A program made the translations under genes and the position numbers. From Brachionus koreanus (lineage: Eukaryota > Rotifera > Eurotatoria > Ploima > Brachionidae): a stretch of 64,000 nt of DNA. A model generated the notes under the pieces. The model worked only from the letters and a program-made list of their open reading frames with translations. It searched no databases and was not told the origin of the DNA. This document shows positions 36,542-47,185 of this stretch, one piece after another. The stretch spans positions 1,944,737 through 2,008,736 of the forward strand of contig PJRA01000216.1 of the NCBI GenBank assembly GCA_016987375.1, read 5' to 3'. How positions within the stretch are numbered: the stretch's first letter is position 1; every line of letters starts with the position of its first letter.

Positions 36542-38229
36542 CTATTGCCATGAATTTAAGAAATTCAAATGAAATTTCTCAAATTTAGACAAAAGTGATT
36601 TTATTTGATCTGTTGGTGGTAAAATTGTTGTCCTGAAATGATATGTTCCTGGTCTCTGATGAAAACCAGAGCCTGGAACAACACAAATACCAGTTTGATT
36701 TATTAATTCCAAGCAATAAAACATGTCTGGTTCCATTCCATTTTCCTTTTTAAAAAATAATTTATTATTAAAAATGTAATTTTTGCTCATTTAGATTTAA
36801 TTATGAAATATATTTAATGGTAAATTTTTTGTTACTTTGGCATGTTGAATAGCTTTTGGTGGAATGGTTATTTGAGGAAAAGCATACATAGCTCCTTGGA
36901 CTGGATTACATTTAACTCCTTCAATTTTGTTTAACAGTTCGGTGACTAGTTGTGCCTTTTCTTTTAAACTGCTCAAAACACCTTGTTTTTCTTTTATAAA
37001 CAGTTCATACGATGGTTCTCCTGGCTTAGGCGGGCTAACTATTGTATCCATACAAACTTGTCCTAAAACCGAGCTACACAATTGAGCTGAAGACAATTTT
37101 TTTAATTCAGCTTTAACATCTTCGTCCATATTCACTACTTCAAAATAACCAGCTCTGGCACCACATTCACCCATAAATCCTTTGCTTGTTGAATAAAACG
37201 AAGCTATTTCTATTTGAGAATAGGGGTAACCAAGCTCAGCAGCTACTTTTTTAAATGAATGAAACTTCATTCCTTCAGCATATACATTGTCTTGATAAAC
37301 CTTTTTGTTAATTGAATGTTTAATTTCAATTGATTAATAATAATTAATGAAATTTTAGGGAAAAAAAAAACAAAAATGGTATAATTTTTACTTCATCAGC
37401 TAAAATAAAAAGTCTTTTATCATAAGCCCATTTGACAATTCGTTGCATATTTTCTAGACTCAGAACTTGACCAGTTGGATTTCCTGGATTAATGATGCAA
37501 ATTGCTTTTGGCTGGCAACGTTTCAATGATTCTTGATAGGATCTTTCTAGTTCTTCAATGCTCAGACTCCAGTTGTTATCTTCATCCAAATAATAACCAA
37601 TTTGTTCAGCATTGTATTCGGATATAGTGGCAGAATAGAGAGGATATTGAGGAATCGGTATCATAAATCCTGCTGGTTTTAAATTTGGATCATTTAGTAG
37701 CATTTTCATCATTATCTTAATTCCACCACTTGCACCAGTTGTTAAAAATATATTATCTGGATCACAGGAAATACCAGCATCTCTGTTTTTGATAAACTCT
37801 GCTATATGTTTTCTTACTATATCTAAACCAGCACTATCAGTATAAGCCCCAACACTGCCTCCACCACAAGCATTCAACAATTCCTTTGCTTTTTCTTTTG
37901 CATCTTGAGGAAAATCAGAAATTTCTAACAAATCCGGGTATGCACAAATAGCCATCACTTGACGTAAAAAAGTAATTGGTTTTTGTCCAGTAGCATGGCA
38001 GTCGCCTATATTAGCTCTAATAACTCTTTCAAATGGTTTTGACACGCCCTAAATAAAATTATCCTAAAATAAAAAATTAATCAATGAAAAAAATTACATT
38101 TTTTAATTCTTTTTCTAGTTCTGCAGCACGAATAACAACTTTTCCTCTGACAGCATATTGAACATTTTTTACAGTAGAACTCAACGAATTGATTGTCAAA
38201 CAATGATTTCCATTTGCCTTATACATCAT
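36542..38229 (-). CDS. GPT: Alanine aminotransferase
   Basis: PLP enzyme that interconverts alanine plus 2-oxoglutarate with pyruvate plus glutamate. Four exons (38098-38229, 37392-38048, 36836-37300, 36542-36745) give 485 aa (human about 496). Hallmarks: [56 protein letters not shown] with the next exon's YQDNVYAEG, and [13 protein letters not shown] carrying the Schiff-base lysine at about residue 303. The C-terminus has [10 protein letters not shown] and [12 protein letters not shown]. The start is one of two adjacent ATGs (38229/38226). No presequence is evident, suggesting the cytosolic isoform unless an upstream exon was missed. Confidence 0.96.
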
Positions 38230-39149
38230 TAAAGTATTAATCAAACTCAAAAATCTTGGAAATTAAAATTTTTTTATTATCTCGAAAATGTTTAAAATGA
38301 TATATGCTACAATTTTCAAAATTTAAAGTATACTTTAAAATTATGCTAAAAATTGAAAAAGCTCAACTTGCATTTTAAGGTATTCTTTCTCATCTTTATA
38401 TCTTGAGACAAATTTTAAAAATTTCTTAATTTACCCTATCTTGCATTTTTATGAGGTCATTATATTTTTGTCTTTTAAGAAATTTGTGTTTTGATGACCT
38501 AAAATTAACTTTGTCAGCAAAAGAAGATGACAAAATTTTTAGTTCTGCTAATGGTTATTTTTTTTAAATTGGTGGATAAATTTTTAAAAATTAAAATATC
38601 AAAGGCTAATTTTTAATTGATTCTGATTATGACAAATCAAATAAATAAAAAATAATAATTTAAAAATTAACTTCTATATCTTAAACTCTTAAGCATTTAA
38701 AATTGTTTTTAAAACTATGTGACTTAGTTTTAAAAGCTGAATAAAATGAGAATTCTTAAAATATACTTTATTCTAATAAAAAATGCTACAAATAAATTAT
38801 CTTGCGAAAACTTTTAATTTTAGTTCAATTAGATAAGATTTTTTAATATCTTAATGATAAATATGCAGTTAATTTAACTATTTCTTATGAATTCAAAATT
38901 TGCAAGGTTTAATTTTAATCTAAATCAAAAATAAACTTATTGATTTCATTTCAAAAATTCAGGTATAAATAAAATCAGCAATTTCATAATACATACTACA
39001 AATGTGAATCACATAATCACTACTATTTATTTATTTAAATTAATTTTAAAACTTGTGTCCGATTCTCTTTGTCTATTTTCAGTTATTTAGGCCAAATCTA
39101 GATGGAAGTGAAAAATCGATTGAGCAAACTGTTGTTGAGAATTCCAAAT

Positions 39150-39530
39150 TTTGTTTTACATTCGATTGGGTGATGGAATTTAAGATGTTTCAACTATTTT
39201 CTACTTTTTTTGAATAATTTTCCAAATAAAGTTGTTATCAACAATCGGGAGACCTAAGTATTTAACACTAGAAGCACCAAGCATGTTTTCACGTTTTTTA
39301 ATTTGAAATTATTTTATAATAAAAACTATAACAATTTTTTTAAGTAATATTATTTTTAAAGAAAATTTCAAAATCTACATAAATCAAAAAAGATATATTT
39401 ATTTCAAAAATCCATTCAAAAGATACGAGGATTTAAAAAATTTTAATCAAAATGACTCGTTTGGTGCTTCTAGTGTTAAATTTTGAGTTTGTGATATATC
39501 AAAACCATTAAGAATAAAGCTACTCTTACT
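39150..39530 (-). pseudogene. LINE reverse-transcriptase fragment interrupted by a MITE
   Basis: On the minus strand, removing the MITE and one TTAA joins YITNSKFK to YLGLPIVDNNFIWKIIQKK, the conserved (S)FKYLG motif of non-LTR reverse transcriptases. Stops follow on both sides. Boundaries are approximate. It is a short dead fragment that pre-dates the MITE insertion. Confidence 0.62.
39262..39479. mobile_element. TTAA-flanked MITE, family 1 (218 bp)
   Basis: Ends are TTAACACTAGAAGCACCAAG and TTGGTGCTTCTAGTGTTAA, with TTAA on both sides. It is inserted in the older LINE fragment. This is an independent insertion outside the segmental duplication and so the best evidence that the family transposed. 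Confidence 0.88.
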
Positions 39531-40176
39531 CAGATATTTGGTATGTTACAAATAAATTTTAAGAACAGTCCATTAATTAAAAGATGTTATAAAAATTGAT
39601 GAAAAACAAGTAATGTTATCTGCAATTATAAATTTTTTCGAAAGTTTTCACATATAACAAATTAGCTTAAAAATATGCTTTTTTGTAAAAACTTATTTTT
39701 GAAAAATATTCAAAAGCTTTTCTTGATAATAAATTTGAGTATTATTTAAAAATTTTATCATAAATTCAATTTTCCCTCAAAAGTTTGGGAAATATATTTA
39801 ATGAAATTTCGGTCAAATTGAAATTGAAATTGATAGATAAAAAAAACTAAATAATAAAAATAAGATAGAAAGTTTATGGATATATTTATCCGAAAGGAAG
39901 AATATTAAAGTTATTATTTTTTGACAATTTAGCATCATTTTATTGCATTTATTTTGACTTTTTTTAAGGTTTGTTTTGACTTAAGTCTTATTATGTGTTA
40001 TATATGCCAATATTTTTTAATCTTCACACAATAAATAATTTTTTAATAAAATTAATTTTAAATACCTATCTTTAAGACATATTTTGTTTCAATTTAATTC
40101 ATTAAAATAATTATCATTAAAAAAAAATTTCAAATTAACAAAAAAATTACATCAATATTAGAAATTTTCGCTTAAA

Positions 40177-41064
40177 ATGAGTCTCGTCGACGTCGATTAT
40201 GAAAGGGTTCTTTTGGTAAAACCTGAAGTTTTTGTTTACCGCATTCCACCACGAACTTCAAATAGAGGCTACAGGTTCTTAAAAAATGAATATTTATTAA
40301 CTAAAAAATTAAATTTCTTCAAGAGCCTCGGAATGGAAGCTTGATGCCCCTGATTGGAGTGGAAGGCTAAGAATTTTGGCCAAAGCAGAAAAATTAATCA
40401 TTAAGCTCGAAGACAAAAATTCTGGTAAATTGAAAAAATAAGTCATGAACCGACAAAATAAAAATTCTCGTAGGTGAATTGTTTGCTGCTTGTCCAGTCG
40501 ATTCTTATCCAAGTTCTGCTGTTGAAAGTGTAACCGATTCAGCTCGCTATTTCGTAATTAATATTAAAGACGGCTCGGGTCGAACTGCTTTTATTGGAAT
40601 CGGATTTGTAGACAGATCAGATTCTTTTGATTTTAACGTTGCCCTGCAAGATCATTTTAGGTTTTTTATATGTTGATAATTGTCGATAATAAATTAATTT
40701 TTTGATTATTTTTACAGATATCTGAAAAAAGATGAAGAACTTGCGAAACAGCCCTCTTTGGAAACGGAAAAAAAACTCGATTTGAGTTTCAAAGAAGGCC
40801 AAACTATAAAAATAAATATAGGAGTATTTTCATTTCATATTTTTTCAACTTAAGCTTAAGTTTTTCTTTTTTTAGAAAAAAAGTGAAACATCCTCTAGCA
40901 CGTCAGTGCCACGGCCAAAGCCAACTGGGTCCGGAATGCCAGTTCTTTTGCCACCACCACCAGGATCAAAGACAAATAGAACTCCAAGTTCACAAACTCA
41001 ACAAGCAGCCTCAAAAACAACCACGTCTACTAACTCTTCTAATCTTTTGTTAGACTTTGAATGA
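40177..41064 (+). CDS. NECAP: NECAP, clathrin-coated-vesicle AP-2 accessory protein
   Basis: Endocytic regulator that binds the AP-2 adaptor. Five exons (40177-40274, 40324-40424, 40474-40660, 40718-40823, 40876-41064) give 226 aa (human NECAP1 about 275). The N-terminal PHear (PH-like) domain is very well conserved: [84 protein letters not shown] and [12 protein letters not shown], with [13 protein letters not shown] after it. A Ser/Pro-rich tail with LLPPPPG follows. The protein ends at LLLDFE, so the C-terminal WxxF-type AP-2 motif of vertebrate NECAPs is not present in this exon. Confidence 0.95.
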
Positions 41065-41399
41065 ATTTCTCAAAAAACATTTAGAAATTATAAGAAAATA
41101 TTTTTGTAGCTAATTTTTAAAACGTTCTATTGTAGAATTATTCAATTCTGAATTCATTTCTGGATTTTAAGCGTCATTTTCTTTGAATAATCTTCTTTTA
41201 TTTAATTTTTTTTTTTGCTAAATTAATTATTAATAAAACTAACTTAGTTTAGATTTTAATTAAAATTTACATTAGACAATTAATTTAATTATTTTATTTG
41301 GAAATGAAGTAATTTGTCATTTCGAATATATTTTTTTTTAAATTATGTATTTTTATTCTTCCATCAATGTAGTTTAGATTTAAAAAAAAAAACTTTCAA

Positions 41400-43095
41400 A
41401 TGGAATTTCAAGCGATTGTATTAGCTGGAGGTCATGGAACTCGTTTAGACACACTGACTACCAAATGTCCTAAATGTTTGCTGCCAGTAGGCAACAAACC
41501 AATGATATGGTATCCAATTAGAATGCTCGAAAAAGCTGGCTTTTCAGGTAGATTACTATTTTGTATTTGAAATAGATCATCAATTATCAATTTTAGACAT
41601 TTTTATTGTAACTTTTGAGTCAATAAAGGGCAAAGTAGAATCAGAACTTAAAGCTCATGGAATTAAGTCAAATCTGCACATTGTTGGAATCAAAGAAAAT
41701 TCAGATGATGAAGAATATGGAACTGCTTATTCTTTAAAATTACTAAAAGACAAAATCTCAAAGGATTGTATTATAGTTAGCTGTGATCTGATCACGAATT
41801 TATGCTTACAAAAAATGGCTAATTTTTATCGTGTCAACAATGCTTCTTTTGTCATGCTTCTTTCTGATTCAGGTCTTCAAAGTCCAGAATTGTTTATTCC
41901 TGGTTCTAGAGAAAAATATACACCTGGTACGGTCAGATTGATAAAAAATTCTATTATTTAATATCTGTTTTTATAGAAAGAGACTTGATCGCTCTAGATA
42001 CGGAAACAAACAGGGTTTTATATTTCACCGTTCAGGAAGACATAGATGAATTGAAAATTCGAACATCAGTGCTCAAAAAGTAGTGATTAAATTTAGCAAA
42101 AAAAAGTTAATTTTTTAAAAAAATAGATTCCCAAAATTTGTCTGGACTAATCGTTTACAGGATGGTCATCTTTATTTTATTAAAAAGTGGCTTATTGATT
42201 ACATTATTGATAACAATAAGTATATTTTATTTTTGTTGATAATTTTTCATACAGGAAAATAATTTTTTAAAAGAATATTTTATTTAAAATCGGATTTTGT
42301 TTCGTTTATTTGTAAAAAGCAATTTTCTCGGTGTCTTAAGCAAAAACAAGAAGCAGAAAATGAAAAAAATCAAGTGAATAAAAAGCTCAGCATTTTTGAT
42401 TATGTTGAACAAAAAGACTTTGGATTTTTAATGAATAAATCATCGCTAAGGCATCCAATTTCGTGCTATGCTTTTATTCAAGCAGATGGTTTTTGTCTGA
42501 GGACAAATAATCTTTCGATGTACACTGAAGCAAATCGTCAAGTGAGTTTATTAGTCAATCCGGAAGAAATTTTTAATTGAAAATTTTTTAGACAATGGGC
42601 AAAATAATGCCAAATTTTCAGCGTGAGCGAACTGAATCTTCTTCTAAACAGGAAAGATGTCAAGTAATTGAAAGAAACTAATTTTTGAACTTGCATGCTA
42701 TAAAAAAATAAAAAAGGTTAGTTCGGATAGCATTGTTGGAGAAGGAACAAAAATTGGTGAAAAAACTTCAATTAAACGTTCTGTAATAGGAAAAAATTGC
42801 AAGATATCCAGAAACTGCAAAATAAATAATTCTATTCTAATGGATAATGTTCAAGTGGCTGAGGGTGTTATTCTACAGGGAACAATTATTTGTGCTAATT
42901 CAAAAATTAATCAAAAATCTGAATTTAAAGATTGCGTTGTTAGCTATGATCAAGATATCATAACTGCAGGTGAGCATTTTTTTTCTATTTGAAATTAACA
43001 TTATTTGTTTTAATTAATTTTTAAAAAAAGGAAAATATTCAAATGAAACGATTAAGGATGTTGAGAGCTTTATAGAAGATTCTGATTCGGATTAA
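41400..43095 (+). CDS. EIF2B3: Translation initiation factor eIF2B subunit gamma
   Basis: Subunit of the guanine-nucleotide exchange factor for eIF2; it pairs with eIF2B-epsilon in the catalytic arm. Eight exons join in frame (41400-41547, 41597-41926, 41977-42079, 42127-42219, 42274-42541, 42592-42663, 42717-42969, 43031-43095) to 443 aa (human 452). The N-terminal nucleotidyltransferase-like domain has [34 protein letters not shown] and [10 protein letters not shown]. The C-terminal left-handed beta-helix shows hexapeptide repeats near [27 protein letters not shown] before it is diagnostic for gamma rather than GDP-mannose pyrophosphorylase. The exon-5 acceptor (42273) lies after TTTTAAAAG, because the earlier CATACAG leads to a stop. 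Confidence 0.95.
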
Positions 43096-45594
43096 AAAAC
43101 ATTGATTTTTAATAAAACACTATACACCTTATTATTTAATTTATTTTTTTCAATTTATTACTTAATATCTGTAAAAACAAGTAAACATTTATGGATACTG
43201 ATTTGAGAGCTTATTTTAATACTAATAAAACAAATTCTCCAGAATTTTAGTCGTCATTTGCGAGCTAAAACTTAATTAAGAGATAAAAAAATTTCCAATA
43301 TTGTCATGAAAGTGAATTTTTTTTAAGAAAAAGTTTTATTTGTTAGCATCCGAAAATTATATTGCTAATATAATTGCTTTTATTTTGCAATTGGTAAAAA
43401 CCATAATTTTTTAATATGTCACAAAACTAGGCTTCTAAAAGCTTACAACATACTGACTTAGTATGTTGAGCAAATGTTTATAAAATAAAATATTATTGAA
43501 TTAAAAAAATTAGCTAATGTTTGTAACAGAAGAAATTTTGAAGACATTTTTTGATTAAATAAATCACCCCGGTCGCTTTGTTTCCTGGTATATGTTTTAG
43601 TTATTATATAATTAATTTTCATATTAATTTTTTTAACTAAAAAACAAATTCTAGTCACATAAAATTTCGTAAAAAGCAATTAATAGCAATTCAAGTGTCT
43701 TTAACATCAGTTTGACACGATTCAAAGTTTTTAGGTTTTTAGGTTGATTATCTAATCAAGATATTTTTTAGATTTTTTTTAAATTTAAAATTTAATCGAC
43801 AGACAAGTTAATTTATTTATTTTAAATTTAATTTAATGAAAACAGTTGAAAAAGTACAGCATTGAAATTTTTTAGATAAATTTTTTAAACAAAATCTTAG
43901 AAAATCAAACTATTCTTTCTTTTAAATTTTATCAATTAAATTTTTCTTAATTCAGTTATATAATTAAAAATTTGAAACGATTTTTTTAATCTCATTAGAA
44001 ACGCTGCTTTTAGCTATTTGAAAAAGACTTAATTATTAATGTTGAGACCCATTGAGCTGAAAAAAATTCATGAAACATGTTCAATTTATCATAGAATGCT
44101 ATACAAAATTGATTTTCTAAAATTTACACATTATAAAATATGCTTAATTTCGTATTTATAAAAATTTATTTAAAAAAATTTTTATATCTATAAAGGAACC
44201 TTATTTTATCTTGCATATTCTTTTATTCAATAAATTTTAATTTTAATTAGAAATAACTTTAAAAAATTGATTTATTATTTTTATTATAATCACATGAGAT
44301 AAGTGATTTTTTTATTGCATCATTTTATTAAAAAGATTTATTAGCTTTAATTAGATATAGATAATTTTTTATATTTTGAGGAGGCATTAGCCAAATATTT
44401 TCTAGTCAACCACCAGAGCTGATTAGATTAAAAACAAGAATGGTATAAATTTTGACTAAGATTTTCCTTTCTGAAAATTTATTTCAGATATGAAGTTCTT
44501 TCTTTGTTTGGTCGAACTAATTAATATTTAAAAGGATCAGATTTAAAATGTCACAAAATAGAAATAATACTTTATTTTCTTAAATATTTAATTAGTCTTA
44601 AGTTGTATATTTTAGATTTTTTGTATAAATAATTCAATAATAATATTAACTCAATTATAAGACTCTTTCAAACAAGTTGTTTTTCTAATCGGTTATCATT
44701 TAAGTTTCACCATGCGATTATTAATATATAATTAAATTGATTTGGAATTTTAAAACTAATTTTAAATTTCTCATTAAAATTCTTTTTTATCGGAAAATAA
44801 AAATCTATTGAATTATTAATTAAAAGGGTTTAAGTGAGCTTTCCGAATCGATTGAATAGTCACATAGATTTGTTCAAGATTTAATAGTTGAGCCTTTTTT
44901 TTTAAGTTCTCAGCGTAATTATCATGAAATCTATTTTAACTAGCTTAAATACAAATTAAATAGAGCTAAAATTTAGTTTGTTTCTAAAAATTTCATTTTA
45001 ATTTTTAGAAATTTGACTCAGTCAATTTTAATCAACACAAAGAAAGAAAGTTAAAATAGTTTTTCCTATTTTCTTTCCTTTTACATTCAGAGAAGCATAC
45101 TCTTCTGAATTGAATATTTTTCAAATAGGAATCATCATTTTATAAAATTAAAATTTAATTCATTCCCATTTAGGATTTAGTAAACCGGAAAAATAGGTAA
45201 AGATTAAGTATTCCTCAAAAATTTACCGTTTTTTTTTTAATAAAATAGCTGGAAATTTTCTGACAAAATTTTAACAATTTAAATTTTTCTCTTAAATCTA
45301 TAAAAAAATAAAAGAGATTCAAATCAATTACGCTCGAATTTGAGACATGATTTCCAAATAAATTTTTCAGTGAGATTTGTTTTAGTTTTCAAATATCATC
45401 AATAAATAATTTATCAAATCAAGAATTAGACAATCTCATAATTTAGGATTGATTTTCAGATAATACAAATATCAAATTTTTGAAAAATTTAGAGAAGTTT
45501 TAAAAATATGTTTCTAAAATTTTTTATCATTTTAATCTAAATAATTATTATTATTTTCATTAAATAAAAATAGAAATTTAATAAAGCATTAAAA
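43096..45594. other. Intergenic DNA
   Basis: 2.5 kb of AT-rich DNA before the neuropeptide gene. No gene, RNA or clear repeat was recognised. It could hold upstream regulatory sequence for the neuropeptide gene, but no specific element can be named. Confidence 0.55.
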
Positions 45595-46470
45595 ATGAAC
45601 AATATAATTTTGCTCGGATTTTTCGCATCCTTAATAATTGCCATTTCAAATGCTAAAGTAATTTAATTTTGGTTTATTTTTTATTATATAAATTTTAATT
45701 CTAAGTCTATGGAAAAAATATCTCGAGATTCACAAGAAGATAACGAATTCAAAAGTAAATATTGTGAATACTTTAATATTCTAATTTTCTTCTGTTTGAA
45801 AAAATTAGGTAAAAATGAAGATATTCGAATTGGAAGAAACAAAAGAGGCTTTGATTCACTTGGTGATAATCAATTCATCAAACGTGCTGATGAACGCTTT
45901 ATTTTAAATCCAGAATTTTTGGGTTTTTTACAAAGCAGACACTCGAAAAGAGGCTTTGATTCACTTGGTGATAATCAATTCATCAAACGTGGAGATGAAT
46001 ATTCAGATGACTTAGACATTTGGCAAAAAATTTACCAAAACATTGTGCAAAATCACAAATATAAAAGAGGCTTTGATTCACTTGGTGATAATCAATTCAT
46101 CAAACGTGCTGATGAACGCTTTATTTTAAATCCAGAATTTTTGGATTTTTTACAAAGCAGACACTCGAAAAGAGGCTTTGATTCACTTGGTGATAATCAA
46201 TTCATCAAACGTAGAGATGAATATTCAGATGACTTAGACATTTGGCAAAAAATTTACCAAAACATTGTGCAAAATCACAAATATAAAAGAGGCTTTGATT
46301 CACTTGGTGATAATCAATTCATCAAACGTGCTGATGAACGCTTTATTTTAAATCCAGAATTTTTGGATTTTTTACAAAGCAGACACTCGAAAAGAGGCTT
46401 TGATTCACTTGGTGATAATCAATTCATCAAAAGATCGAGTGACAAAGTAGCTTCATCAGAAAATATGTAA
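45595..46470 (+). CDS. Pedal peptide/orcokinin-like neuropeptide precursor
   Basis: Secreted prepropeptide. Exon 1 (45595-45657) encodes a signal peptide, MNNIILLGFFASLIIAISNA. A 48-nt intron (45658-45705) leads to the body. A second, frame-neutral 54-nt intron (45755-45808, GT-AG) probably removes a hydrophobic stretch that would otherwise be translated. The precursor holds six identical copies of GFDSLGDNQFI, each bounded by Lys-Arg, alternating with linkers ADERFILNPEFLDFLQSRHS (three) and an acidic DEYSDDLDIWQKIYQ-type linker (two). The xFDSLxxxxF pattern resembles pedal peptide/orcokinin family peptides (established family; assignment inferred). No Gly precedes the dibasic site, so no C-terminal amidation. 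The nucleotide repeats, with a 222-bp period, are almost identical. Confidence 0.85.
45839..46433 (+). repeat. Tandem coding repeat, 222-bp unit
   Basis: The unit is two copies of the peptide plus two different linkers, spaced about 105 and 117 bp. About two and a half units are present. Third-position differences are rare. One Gly/Asp change occurs in the first 20-aa linker and one Gly/Arg change in the acidic linker. Confidence 0.9.
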
Positions 46471-46790
46471 TTTCTATTTTAAATAGGTAGTATTTTTAAT
46501 AATAATTCAAAAATTTTTTGTTTAATTAATTCAAATTTTCGTATTTCATTATGTAATAAAAATCAAAAATCTATTATTTTTAATATAAAATTCCCTGAAA
46601 TCTAAATTAATTTAAGTTCAAATGAAAAATTATTTTTCATTTTAAAAAATTTAACTTTATTTTTCGTTTTATAAATGTTTAGTATTAACTTGTAATTTTC
46701 ATTCACCTTTTTAAATTGCAAATAAGTTTATCTCTAAAAATTCCATTGATTACTAATAGCTTATAAGTCTTGTTAAAAATACATGAAAAA

Positions 46791-46813
46791 ATGCTTAGTG
46801 CTTCTAGTGTTAA
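46791..46813 (-). mobile_element. Solo terminal repeat of family-1 MITE
   Basis: AAATGCTTAGTGCTTCTAGT followed by GTTAA matches the right end of family 1. No matching left end was found nearby, so it is a truncated copy just left of the large transposon. Confidence 0.65.
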
Positions 46814-47185
46814 ATAAACAAAAATTGAATAAAATTTTTTTTATCATCAAAAATTAAGTTTCTTTAAAATTAAATAAATATTACAAAAAGTTTTTTTTTC
46901 TTTTAAAGGGCCTTAGGCTTTAACGATTGAAATTTTGCCCCTTATTTATTAGTCTAAAATAAAATAAAAACTAAAACTTTTTTCAAAAAAACTTAAATTA
47001 TCCTTTTTTTTAACTAAATGAATCTTATTTTTTTACCTCTCTTACTCCTATTGCTTTCTCTAATTTATTAAAACAAACTGAATACATGGGATTGCGTTAG
47101 ACTTAAAATGAGAATAAATTCAAAATTTTTTAAATAAATCAAATTAGAATTTTTTGAGTAAAATCTTTTACTTTGAAAATTTATA

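Larger units (their letters stand above)
38230..40176. other. Intergenic DNA with a LINE remnant and nested MITE
   Basis: AT-rich spacer between the divergent alanine aminotransferase and NECAP genes. The only recognised content is the LINE fragment at about 39150-39530, split by the TTAA element 39262-39479. Confidence 0.6.

Noticed and set aside
45839..46433. CRISPR-like array of regularly spaced repeats
   Set aside because: The repeats are in-frame peptide-coding units in a spliced animal gene with a signal peptide; spacers are also repeated.
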